DNA of 64,000 nt from NCBI GenBank assembly GCA_973895155.1, contig OZ316894.1, positions 3,348,001 through 3,412,000 of the forward strand, in the 5' to 3' direction. Under the pieces are notes generated by a model. That model was not told where the DNA came from and did no database searches. It saw only the letters and a program-made list of their open reading frames with translations. A program made the position numbers and the translations under genes. This document shows positions 1 to 9,480 of the stretch, one piece after another (the first letter of the stretch is position 1; the number at the start of each line of letters is the position of its first letter). Source of the DNA: Marsupella aquatica (taxonomy: Eukaryota; Marchantiophyta).

Positions 1-30
1 ATATATGAACAACGCATCCATGTACTATCA

Positions 31-149
31 GGGACTACAATGTCAAGCATCCATGGGCTGTAACCTTAGCTTGATCTGGAATATTATCTGGGGCTACAAT
101 ATCAAGCTCAGTTATATGTGGAATAGTATCTGGGACTACAATGTCAAGC
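31..149. repeat. Three spaced copies of an 18-bp core
   Basis: The core GGGACTACAATGTCAAGC occurs at 31-48 and 132-149, with a variant (GGGCTACAATATCAAGC) at 91-107. Spacing is 60 and then 41 bp. Read on the minus strand, two of the units give the peptide DIVxPD in one frame, but the third is out of frame, so this looks like a decayed tandem repeat and not a protein repeat. Confidence 0.6.
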
Positions 150-193
150 GTGTCCGGGATGACAATCTTGCGTAAAAGACACTCATTTTGAGG

Positions 194-433
194 TCAAATG
201 GTTGGCCTTATACAAGAGCACCTCCAGCAACGTGTGACAACTTTGCCATGCTTTCCCATGTATGTCCTAGTAACAAGTCTTCCACGCATTTTCAAGCAGA
301 AGCAATGGAACCATTCAAAATTGCCATCACCAACCCTGCACTTCACACAAGATTCACACCAGCAGCATTCATCTGGATGCTGCAGAAGGAGCTTCTCATA
401 ATTTGCTTCTAATGTAATGCCCAATTTAGCCAT
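194..433 (-). other. Cys-rich open frame, unrecognised, possibly an exon remnant
   Basis: A 79-codon open frame encodes a peptide with nine cysteines, several paired (CCWCESC, then FHCFC, then RCWRCSC). The pattern resembles a metal-binding exon, but I cannot match it to a named zinc-finger family. There is no start context, splice evidence or partner exon, and the frame closes at 194-196. It may be chance. Confidence 0.2.
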
Positions 434-930
434 GGCACTATTTCTTTTACTCGGTGAATGGCCAGGCGATCAGACGTGCAATGACAGGCAACTTACAATT
501 CACGGGGTACAGTATGTGCTCTAGCAAATTGCTTCACCGCAAGTGCTGGTGCTCACAGCTGCAAGCGCTGATGACAACCTCTACAATTGCTTTTGCAACC
601 TGTGAACAAAATTAAAACCACCATTTCAATAAGTTTCAAATGCTGCAAGCGCTGAAGACAACCAATTGGCCATGCTTATTACGACAGCAATAAACAAATA
701 ATTGGGCTCAACAAACTTGAATAGCTAACCTGAATAGGATCAAGTTCAGAATCCGGAATGGTAATGCCCTTGCCCAGAAGCTTGAGAAACAAAAGAGAAA
801 ACAAGCAAACGAGCCTCATCTGTTACCGACCACATCTTGACCAGGCCCGCCACTCAGTATGGCTGGAGGCTATGGTCCCCCCTGAGTAAACACTTACATA
901 CACACTTAAAGAAAATTGCAGGAACCAGCC
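434..930. other. Intergenic, no feature recognised
   Basis: AT-moderate sequence without a credible coding frame, RNA gene or clear repeat. Confidence 0.5.
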
Positions 931-1140
931 GACGGGTCAATGTATGGATGATGTCGAGACAAATGACAACAGTACTCAATATTCGGCTGGGAAGTCAAAA
1001 ATGGATCTCAGTAGTGGCTCCAAACCATAGCTGCAAGGGCATGGCGAGCTTTAGACTGAGGACAAAAAACTGAAAGAGCTTATCGCCATTCACGGAGCTC
1101 AGAACTGGAATTTTACTTCTGATAAGCTAAACGGGCAGAT
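931..1140 (+). pseudogene. R2R3-MYB fragment (first MYB repeat), fused to a dioxygenase fragment
   Basis: The frame running through 1070 reads SGSKP, stop (1028-1030), LQGHGEL, stop (1052-1054), then TEDKKLKELIAIHGAQNW and NFTSDKLNG. This matches the start of a plant R2R3-MYB DNA-binding domain: a GHW-type entry, an EDxKLxELI helix, and the (Q/H)NW tryptophan before the second helix. The first tryptophan is lost (GHG) and the recognition helix (GKSCRLRW) is missing. Homology stops near 1137. The sequence then continues in the same frame into a carotenoid dioxygenase fragment. The two stop codons and the truncation make it non-functional. The family call is from motif recognition, not alignment. 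Confidence 0.6.
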
Positions 1141-1189
1141 CAGGTGCCACATCGTCTACGACCGCTACCAGATAAGGTGTGCCATGCGT

Positions 1190-1765
1190 GGCCTGTCTAG
1201 ACCAACACTGGTGCATGACTTGGCGATTACCCGTGACTATGTTGTCTTCATGGACTGTCCGCTGCGTCTCGATCCAAAGCGGATGGTCATGAAGGATCAA
1301 ATTGCAATCGCTCACAGCACAAGCACGCCTTTCCGTTTAGGTCTACTGCCGAAATATGCCAAGGATGAAACGGAGATGCGCTGGTCCGACTTTCCTTCAG
1401 CCATCAATTTCCACGTCGCAAACGGATGGTAGGAAGGAGATGAAATCGTTTTAGTTACGTGCCGAATGCCAACAGTGGATCTGCTTCGGATCACTGACGC
1501 TTGCCCGCGATTGCACGAGTATCGGATCAACTGGAAGACTGGAGAGACTACGGACAGAAGGCTGGGGGAGTTCGATACTGAATATCCCGCGATTAACAAG
1601 AATTATATTGGCAAGAAGACCTGATACATCTACACAGCTACTCGTTCAGCTGCAGTCAACAGCCAATCTAGCAGATATGGAATCATTAAATTTGATTTGA
1701 GTAACGGACCGGAGTTGGGTAAAGAAACACTGCAGGTCGGAGGGAATGTGGGAGGTGTCTTCTGG
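1190..1765 (+). pseudogene. Carotenoid cleavage dioxygenase fragment (C-terminal part), two stop codons
   Basis: The frame starting around 1190 reads like the C-terminal third of a plant carotenoid cleavage dioxygenase. It has a VHDLAITRDYVVFMD segment carrying an iron-ligand histidine (about 1213), then LGLLPKYAKDE, FHVANGW (the FHxxNxW iron-ligand motif), a stop at 1430-1432, EGDEIVLVTCRM, RINWKTGE, IGKKT, a second stop at 1622-1624, YIYTATR, GIIKFDLSNG and VGGNVGG. No frameshift is visible over about 190 codons, only the two nonsense codons, so decay is fairly recent. No intron interrupts this stretch, which would fit either an intron-poor family member or a processed copy. CCD1/NCED-type is as far as I can narrow it. 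It lies in frame directly after the MYB fragment. Confidence 0.8.
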
Positions 1766-2165
1766 CATGGGCTTCAAACAATAGCAAGCAAGCACAAGCA
1801 TGAAACAATAGCAAGCAACCAAGCACGATTGTCAAAGCAGAAAGCGCCCACCACCCGGTTGAGCAACGTACATAGCAATGCTGGCAGCAGCCCTGGCACT
1901 CCTGTTTGAGCAAGCATTGAGAGAGAGCAGCAACGCAGCACTCTCGCTCCCATTTCAGCAAGCTAGCATGCAGCTCCCATTTCAGCAAGGTAGCAGCTTC
2001 CGTTTCAGCAAGCAGCAACGCCACACTCCCGGCACCCACCTCCTGTTTGAGCAGCTGCAATGCAGCACTTGCAACAGCCACACTCCCGCCCGCACTCCCT
2101 GTTTGAGCAACAACACAGCAATCACATAAACTTTCCTATCATTTCAGCAAGAAGGAACGTAGCAC
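1766..2165. repeat. Degenerate repeats around CTCC(C/A)TTT(C/G)AGCA
   Basis: AGCAAGC-type units at 1780-1900 pass into repeated CTCCCATTTCAGCAAG / CTCCTGTTTGAGCA motifs at 1890-2110. A related motif (CTCCATTTGAGCACAGCAG) recurs at 15.26-15.42 kb. Open frames on both strands here (LLKWE-type repeated peptides) are products of the repeat. Confidence 0.65.
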
Positions 2166-2199
2166 ACTCCCTCAACCACAGACAGTAGCGCACCTATAC

Positions 2200-2790
2200 A
2201 CTCCAACCTTGTAGCGCAACACTCTCGCCTGATCATTCACTCCAAGCAGCAGCGCAGCCGAGAAGTCTTGCTCTCCCCTTCACTCTAAGCAGCAGCGCAG
2301 TTGAGAACTCTTGCTCTCCCCTTCACTCTAAGCAGCAATGCAGCCGAGAACGACCTCGATCCTTCACTCCAAGTAGCAGCACGCAGCCGAGAACACTTGG
2401 TTGATCCTTCATGTCAAGCAGCAGCGGCAGCAGCGCAGCCACGAGCGCAACACTCTCGCTCTCCCCTTCACTCCAAGGCGTAGCCGATAACTCTTCAAAA
2501 TCCTTCACTTCAAGCAGCAGCGACAGTAGCGCAGCCAAGAGCGCAACACTCGTTCTTGATCTCCCCTTCACTCCAAGATGCAGCTGACAACTCTCGCTCA
2601 ATCCTTCGCGAGCAGCAGTGCAGCCTAGAAATGTTGGCACTTCATCCTTCACTCCAAGTAGCCATAGCAGTAGCGCAGGCGAGAGCACAACACTCTCGCT
2701 CGATCCTTCTTCACTTGCATCCAAGGTCACAACACTGACTCTCTCTCGATCCTTCTTCGCTCCAAGCAGCAGCACACTTGTTTAGACCCC
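2200..2790. repeat. Degenerate tandem repeat, CTCTCCCCTTCACTCCAAGC/AGCAGCGCAGCC
   Basis: About ten imperfect units of 40-75 bp share CTCCAAGCAGCAGCGCAGCC followed by GAGAACxCTxGCTC and a CCTTCACTC box. A 150-codon minus-strand frame through it encodes repeated LLLGVKDR-like peptide and is judged non-genic. Confidence 0.8.
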
Positions 2791-3204
2791 CGTTTACACC
2801 ATTTGCTGCGAGGTACAAACAAAAGAGTCTCTCGTCCCAAACAACGGGTGGGGCCAAAGGGATAGTGGAGGGAAACCACACGGGAGGAGACTGACAAGGG
2901 CCAATTGAGGGAAACGAGACATGTTAACGGAACAATTCAAACTTAATCCCGGTCAAACCCTAAACATGAGTCCCCAAAAAACCAGACCCACTTAAATCAT
3001 TCTCAAATTCTTCCCATGTTAAACATGACTTAGGAAATTATATTGGGAATGTTATGTGTGCCATGTGTACCAATGATATAGTGACACGTGTAATTTACAT
3101 AGTCCGATTCAAGGACCCCCTAACTTCCTTGTATGCCTTCCATCTACATAGTCAAAAATATTAATATCCCTATTGTTCTTACAAGTTGTCCAACATATAA
3201 AGTC
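2791..3204. other. Intergenic, no feature recognised
   Basis: Contains two short copies of CCCTATTGTTCTTACA (near 3166 and 3206), the second entering the inverted-repeat element to the right. No gene seen. Confidence 0.5.
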
Positions 3205-3745
3205 GACCCTATTGTTCTTACACAAATCTTCTTAAGTCTTCCGAGAAACCCAATTAACGGACGCTATACTTAGTCGCACGTGATATGAGATTTTTGCAAA
3301 GTGAGACCCTGAGTTCAGTTTGTGGCCCGGGAACGGTTGCGGCTTGACAACGCTCGGTCACTATGATTCTGAGCATGGTTCGTGGTTGAAATGGCTACAG
3401 TGACAAGTGACCCAATTTGGTCTTTGTAGGGCAGAACCTCACTCTATAATAACTTATAGAAGAACAAAGGGTATGGATCATAAAGAGGGGGTCGATTGGG
3501 GCAAAAATGTTTCTAGGGGGTTGATCAAGCAAACTATCTCCAGGAGGGGGTCTATTGAGCATATCCCTCCTTTTAAAGGACTAATGGAAAGTACTGAAAA
3601 TGTCATTAAAATGGGGTTGACTACCCTCCCCAAACTTGAGGTTTCACTTCCACAAAATGGCATATCACATCCGACGAAGTATAGGGTCATTTTATTGGTT
3701 CAAAGAAAAGACTTAAGAATTTTTTTAGAAGAATAATAGGGGGTT
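3205..3745. mobile_element. Non-autonomous element with long terminal inverted repeats (~105 bp)
   Basis: Positions 3229-3308 and the reverse complement of 3640-3719 align without gaps over 80 bp at roughly 75% identity. Both contain TTCTTAAGTCTT, GxCxCTATACTT and GTGATATG. Weaker matching extends outwards to about 3205 and 3745. No transposase motif lies between the arms; a 109-codon frame at 3407-3736 resembles nothing I know. Long arms of this type are typical of MULE- or foldback-like elements, but no target duplication was identified. A third diverged copy of one arm is at about 18,226-18,345. Confidence 0.55.
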
Positions 3746-4140
3746 TTTAATCCAATTTTGAGACTTATAAGAACATTAGGGTCCTTATAACCAAATTTTT
3801 GGAATATTCCAACTTTATAATAATTTGTTTCTTACATTTTAGGGGGTTGAAAAATAATTTGTTTCTTACATTTTAGGGGGTTTGAGGCCTCAAAACGTCG
3901 TAGGTGATGGGGAGGCATCCATATAGTGAGACCGGCCCCCGAGTCCCCAAAAGGCTAGGCACACTTCCACAAGTTTGAGGACAGTTCCAACAATGTTGTG
4001 CAAACTTCCAAAGACTTGGCATGCAAGATCTAACCTTGAAATTGTTTCCAAACAATCCTAACCATGCCATGTCATATTTTGGTCATTATGAAATATTCTT
4101 GGAATATGGACAAGGAATATGTCCTTTTTGTGTAGAAATG
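3746..4140. repeat. Dispersed repeat segments shared with 6.75-7.0 kb and, inverted, 16.7 kb
   Basis: The stretch 3746-3935 (GAGACTTATAAGAACATTA ... GGCATCCATATAGTGAGACC) recurs as its reverse complement at about 16,685-16,865. The stretch 3950-4140 (CTTCCAAAGACTTGGCATGC ... GGACAAGGAATATGTCC) recurs directly at about 6810-6995. These are relics of one or more element families. Confidence 0.7.
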
Positions 4141-4170
4141 GGACTAATTTCAGTAACCCTCAAAGTTTGT

Positions 4171-5290
4171 GTGACACAAGGCAATACAAGACACACAAAC
4201 TTTTCAGATATGAAAAAACTCAAGCTTTGCATTTCCTTCCGCACCAAGCTTCCATTCCTGATTTTATTGTCTTCCTTCTCTTCTCATGCATCCACATTAA
4301 AAAAAAGTCATTATCTTCAGTAGGACAGATCTAGCCATAAAAAAGCAAAAATACTAGCCAAACAAAAAGAAGGGGACGTTCAATCATGACGAACAAACTG
4401 TGTGCTCTAAGATCTCTACAATGCACTCCAAAGTCCAGCGGCGGTCCTCCTAGCCAACATTGTCCTTCCACACTCTTGGTATGGCATCAAAGTGTTTAAA
4501 CTGAACATTGGAATTGGGCAGTACGTTGGCTGTCCCTTAAGTTCTTGGCCCCGTTCTTGGCTTGAACCCCAAATATAATCTGAATACTAAAAACCCCGCC
4601 AAACCTAACCTAACCCTCAATTTCTACCAAAGTTCCAATAGCCTTCTTTGGTTACGCCCTTCCATAGCCCTTCTATAGCCCTCCAATAATAGCAATAGCA
4701 ACTGAGGCCACGTACATTAATTGTTTAGTCCCTAAATATAAAGGCCCAAACCCTAGCTACACCCATGCATACTTTTAGCTATTTTATTGGGACAGATTAA
4801 AACTACTATTCTCCCGACTATTCTTTGTGATTGAATACACGTGTACCAATGGCATAGTGACAAGTGTACCGGCAATTAGAACATGCCATGTGTCCTACAG
4901 TCTATGGTTCTAAGGACCTGGCTTCCCTTTCTGAGACTTTCTTGTATCAATAGGTCAGCTTCTTTCTTTTTGGAAATTTTCTTGTTACCAACCAATAGGT
5001 CAGCTTCTTCCCTTTTCGAGATTTTCTTGTACCAATACATCAGCTTCTAGATTGACTCAGCTCATTTCCACGAGTCTGATCCCCAAAAATAGACTTTTCT
5101 CTCCGAGACTTTCTTTAATTAACAAGTCAGCTTTCAGATTGACTCTGCTCCCTTCCAAGATTGTAATCCCAGGAAATCCCTCATTCTTGAGGAAATGTTA
5201 AAAAAAGGCTAGATTTGGCCTCTTTCCCTTGTCTAGTCTTAGTGATAGTGCTCATGGACATTTGCTTTCAATACCTATATCTATGCTCGA
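4171..5290. mobile_element. Dispersed non-coding element, copy 1
   Basis: Starting at GACACAAGGCAATACAAGAC and ending near TATATCTATGC, this ~1.1-kb segment is repeated at 17,406-19,415. Shared landmarks are TTCCTTCCGCACCAAGCTTCC, AAGTCCAGCGGCGGTCCTCC, CCATAGCCCTTCTATAGCCC and a small array of AATAGGTCAGCTTC units. No coding domain is visible. The sharp edges of similarity suggest a mobile or segmentally duplicated unit; the class is unknown. Confidence 0.65.
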
Positions 5291-6035
5291 GACAATGGGA
5301 ATAATTTCTCTAACATAATTTGTAATACTTGCAGTGAACTGCAACAACGAGCGGCTCGTCTTCAGGAGCCAAAGAGGAAAATATTGGACCTGTTCATACG
5401 GGATGAACTCATAAAGATCACACTCAAGGGAGGCTTTTGTATCATTCTTGGAGGTCACACTCTGTTGCTCATCCGAAGGAGTCAATATGCATAATCCATG
5501 ACAAAATGGACCATTGTAAAACACTACTCTAATGCCATGGCTGCCCAAAGAATGTGACGGTGCACTACGACTTCCTACCACAGTCACTGGGATTTGGACA
5601 CATGGCCATGGCCCAAAAGCTGCCGCTTAGTATAATTTGGCATGTTGGCCATCGGATTCAAACTCAAGTATTGGTTCCATTGACTCAATTCTAAGGATAT
5701 TGGAAAATCCAGAACTCATGACCAATTCGCTTCTAGAAGGATCGGACCTGATTCAACAAACGTGTTTGGTAACATTTTTATATGGAAGGAAATATGTCCT
5801 AACAAAAGGATGATGTTTAGAAAACATTTTTGGAGGATACAACTTTTATTGCCTACCAAGGTAGACTTCTTTAGTCTCATAGATTCTACTATTTTGTTTG
5901 ATACCAAATAATTTTGAACAGAAAACTGTATCTCCAAGGAAGAGTTTATGTTACCATTGACATTTCAGCAGAACATGCTTTGTTTGTTGATTATGTACAG
6001 GCGATTCAACTTTGCGGCCACGACCTGACTGTTAC
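5291..6035. other. No recognised gene; unexplained 111-codon minus-strand frame
   Basis: The minus-strand frame at 5252-5587 begins inside the dispersed element and encodes a peptide I do not recognise. The rest may be a badly decayed 5' part of the transposon-related gene that becomes readable at about 6040. Confidence 0.35.
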
Positions 6036-6725
6036 AGACCTGTCCAACGGACTTCAAAACTACAGCTTGACAATGCCCCAAACAATAACCAAAACTGCTT
6101 TGTCATGGCTTATTTGTCACTTTAACAGCAAACCAAGGTTTTGAGGAGGTTCAACTTGGGTTTCTTATGGTTGGTCACACACATGAAGATGTTGACGCAA
6201 TGTTTGGGAATTTATCAGAATCTTTGATGCATAATCCGACTTGGACATTACCAGATTTGATGACCTTGTTCATGAAGAGGAGGACACCATTCAAGTCCCC
6301 TTTCGCATGTTGTTCAAGAGGTACCTTAGACTTTAAATTTCTTTGGTCAGGGCCTGATTCATTGGTTGAACACAAAAAAGCGTGTCTGTTCCATTTCTAT
6401 GTTAGACATGATGGCATGTCATGCATGCTTTCAATATCAACTAAAGTGAAATGATGATGTACCTTGGCTGCCCAATGATGGCATTGAAATGTGGTCATGG
6501 ACAAAAGATATATGGCTATCCATTAACCTTCCAACTGGAGTGTCAAAGCGACTACCTATGACTGAGATAAAAATGTTGGCTGATGCACGCATCAAGGGAT
6601 ACAAAAGCATTTGAAGTGCTTCCAATTGATTAGAGATAGAAGTGCTACAGGTCAACTGCAAGATTGAGGGGTACCAAAGGAGCCTGTCTGAACTAATCTT
6701 GGTCATAGGAGCCAATCTGAGCTAA
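6036..6725 (+). pseudogene. DUF7869-type transposon-related gene, decayed (5' part)
   Basis: The readable peptide starts at KLQLDNAPNNNQNCFVMAYL (about 6046-6111). It shifts frame near 6112-6125, then reads GFEEVQLGFLMVGHTHEDVD AMFGNL (about 6139-6210) and on to 6451. The LDNxxxxNxN and VGHTHEDxD pair is the signature I associate with the large eukaryotic DUF7869 family, proteins often found in or near mobile elements; the name is from memory. A TGA at 6452-6454 interrupts the frame, which then continues (NDDVPWLPNDGIEMWSWTKD) to a stop near 6615. At least one frameshift and two stops make it inactive. A repeat insertion separates it from a probable C-terminal remnant at 7.0-7.3 kb. Confidence 0.6.
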
Positions 6726-6746
6726 GTACAACCACTTTAAACTATT

Positions 6747-7000
6747 GATGGAAATGACTGAAAATGTCATTAAAATGGGGTTGACTAGTACCCTCCCAAT
6801 AGGTTGGACATGCTTCTTCAAGGTTGGGGGCACTGTCAACAATGTTGTGCACACTTCCAAAGACTTGGCATGCAAGTTCTAACTTGTAAAGTTTTCCAAA
6901 CAATCCTAACCATGTCATGTCACATTTTGGTCATTATGGAATATTCTTAGAATATGGACAAGGAATATGTCCTCTCTGTGTAGAGAACCTGGGAGACTTT
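6747..7000. repeat. Repeat insertion splitting the transposon-related pseudogene
   Basis: It matches 3585-3640 plus 3950-4140 in order and orientation (ACTGAAAATGTCATTAAAAT, then TCCAAAGACTTGGCATGC and GGACAAGGAATATGTCC), lacking the ~300 bp between them. Coding-like sequence lies on both sides, so the repeat appears to have inserted into the older gene relic. Confidence 0.6.
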
Positions 7001-7030
7001 TAAGTACCCTTCAATCTTGCTTTTGACCTA

Positions 7031-7330
7031 TAGATGATTTAAAAGAATCTTGGGATGATCTCATCAAATATTGGAAGAGTGTGCTAGCAATGTCGGAAAT
7101 AGAGGTTGTGCAATATCGAGTTGAAGATGAACCAGAATAGAAGAGTGGATTTTGGCCGAGGACAAATTTGAGAGACAATGTTTCTATAGCTTTCAGGAAT
7201 GTTGCATATGAACTGGATCCAAAAGAAGACTATGTTGGACCAGTGAAGAACAAGCCTCATAAAGCCTTTAAGCCATGGGTAGATATTGTGAAGGGACAGT
7301 TTGTCTCTTATACAAGTATTGTTTTATAAT
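7031..7330 (+). pseudogene. Probable C-terminal remnant of the DUF7869-type gene
   Basis: The frame through 7031 reads DDLKESWDDLIKYWKSV and QYRVEDEPE, a TAG at about 7138, then SGFWPRTNLRDNV and NKPHKAFKPWVDIVKGQFV. Amino-acid composition and the low stop density suggest former coding sequence in the same orientation as the 6.04-6.72 kb relic. That it belongs to the same gene is inferred from position. Confidence 0.4.
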
Positions 7331-7893
7331 GATGCAAAGACTAAACTAATTAAGGATCAATGAGGGTCTATCATTCTCCTTATTGTGTCAAGAGAGGTAT
7401 TTTAAGAATGAAATTCTTATGGATGGTGATTTATGTTGCAAAGGACTCAATTAGACTTAATTAGAGTTAATATTAATTAGTTAATTCTGTTAAATATATT
7501 TAGGAAATACTGGAGCCTGGTATTGTCAAAATGGAGGTTTTGGTTTGTTCCTAGGTGTCAGTAATGTTTTTCAAGGATCAGACACATAGGCCAAATTCTG
7601 ATCCATACAACACCTTAAATTGCCTCTAGCCATATAAAGGGGGAAGTGTCCAAGAGTTCTCCGTTTTTCACTTTCCTCTCATGAATTCATCTTCTCTCCT
7701 ATTCCATATTGCTCCACAATTCAGGAAAGGATACTGTTTAGTGTGAAACCTGGTGTAACCAGGTTTTTGTCATGGCTAGTGGTGGTTTAAAAACAAAAGA
7801 CAATTGCCACTGCTTGTAGAACATGTGACTGCACTTGAATGCTTTTAGTTTTTCCTTATCTCCCTAGCTTTAATCTAATAGAGTCAATGAGTA
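7331..7893. other. AT-rich intergenic sequence, no gene seen
   Basis: Contains TTAATTAG-type simple sequence at 7450-7490 and a short inverted repeat AACCTGGTGTAACCAGGTT at about 7747. No coding support. Confidence 0.5.
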
Positions 7894-7950
7894 GAACACA
7901 CTCACCTGGGGCCAAGTCGCCAAAGGTGCCACAAATGGTTGAGGCTGACT
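7894..7950 (-). pseudogene. Fragment of an LRR-receptor-kinase exon with its splice donor
   Basis: On the minus strand this reads SASTICGTFGDLAPG followed by a GTGAGT donor. It matches the exon/intron border of the receptor kinase in this window (60,003-60,055, minus strand: [15 protein letters not shown] then GTGAGC) in both the coding part and the donor position. The match covers only about 50 bp, so it is an orphan scrap of a kinase activation segment. Confidence 0.55.
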
Positions 7951-9480
7951 AGTCTTCTTTTGCTGCCAGTGGGGGCAGTGTCATTCGATCTGCCAACAAA
8001 TGATAATGAAATCTTGTAACCCATTAGTGTAGTTTTGCGGTTGTGTTTCAATTGTTCTTACTGTCTGTTATGTTATATATATTGGCACCGGAATGCAATG
8101 AACTCATCTAGGAAGGAACGTAGATTTAACAGGATCCACCAGAACGAATTCCTTGCAGGTACATACGCCCGTGATCGATGTATATACCAGTTGGTCCTTT
8201 AAACAGAATACCACTTTGTTTTGAGGGGTTTACAATTTGGATACTAACAGGCTGAGAACGTGTGAAATTAGTCATAGAGATATTTACACTGTCTATAAAT
8301 CCCGCGTAAGTATTACTTCTAGGATACGAGTTTCCAGTGCGTTTCCCAAGTCTCTTGTGCTCAAATAGTTGTCTCCTCAAGAGATGCCGGCTGGTGGCCT
8401 AACCAAGTCTCTCTCCGGAACTTGTACGTTTTGCAAAATTTGTTTCTCTTCCAGGGCTTCAATTGGCACCTTCCGATTCAACCTCGACTGTTTTGCTGTC
8501 CATGTTTTCATATGGAAATGCCAGCCGATGATCACGAAGAATTCTGGTCATAAATCCGCTGCTATATATGAGGTGTGATTGACCTGGGGATTGACAACCA
8601 CCCAAATTTCGAAAGATGATCAGAACGCATGATTCAATTTGAACCACCGGATAATCAAGAGGCAGCCAGAAGAGATTCCAGTACTAACCACAATTATTTG
8701 TGAAAGAAATTATTAAGCGATCAGAAGCCTATAACTGAAGAATTAAACAACCCACTGTCGGCTGAGGGGAAATTCCATGGCTATTCGGACAAGTCCATGA
8801 GACCTTCCCCAACCGCATGTGCTCCAAGTTTTAGCTACAGTACTGCGTCCAGCATAATTCATCGTCGAAATGTCTGTCAGGCCAGGGCCTAATACAACTC
8901 AGTCACAAAAATCTTGATCAATTAGAGATTAACGTCTTACTGCTGTTAATTGTAGTCAGGTTAACTGCAGATGTAGAGAAAGATTGAATCGAAAGATTGC
9001 GTGAAGTCTAGCAGTCTACGTATATATACATAGTTTCAACAACCCAAAAATATTTGCACATCTTTGAATTATTTCTGACGTAGGAGACGCAGCTCCACAA
9101 AGAAACTGAAGTCCGTGTACTGGAAGGTGAGCTGCACCATTGAGGCCAGACCAGGCTTCTATAGTCGAAGGTTTCTGTGTTCGATCCCGCTACAGAACAC
9201 AACTCAGTTATGATTTTGCCGGCTCTGGACATGTCAATGTGGAGCGAATTCTTTTAATAATTGAACAGCAAATTTGTGAAACACAATTCTGACCTGGAAT
9301 GAGAGATGTGAGATTGACAGTAAACTAAGATTACAGAAGACGGGGCCGAAAAGTGATGTCGGTATGGCATCACCCCATCGGGGAACTCAGGAGACACAAA
9401 TATGTCAGTTCTTGTCGTAAGTCCACTTGTTTTTATGGAGACAGTACATAGAACAAGGGGCTTCACTCCCGGCTAGGTCA
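7951..9480. other. No recognised gene; several short minus-strand frames
   Basis: Minus-strand frames at 8126-8380, 8459-8647, 9008-9232 and 9254-9466 (60-84 codons) encode peptides I cannot assign. They could be exon remnants of one minus-strand gene, but no consistent splice phase or motif supports this. Confidence 0.35.

Noticed and set aside
2323-2775. 150-codon minus-strand frame with repeated LLLGVKDR-like peptide
   Set aside because: The peptide repeats follow the DNA tandem repeat, there is no domain, and units change frame.
9150-9200. GTTCGATCCC resembling a tRNA B box
   Set aside because: Flanking bases do not fold into a cloverleaf and no A box is present upstream.
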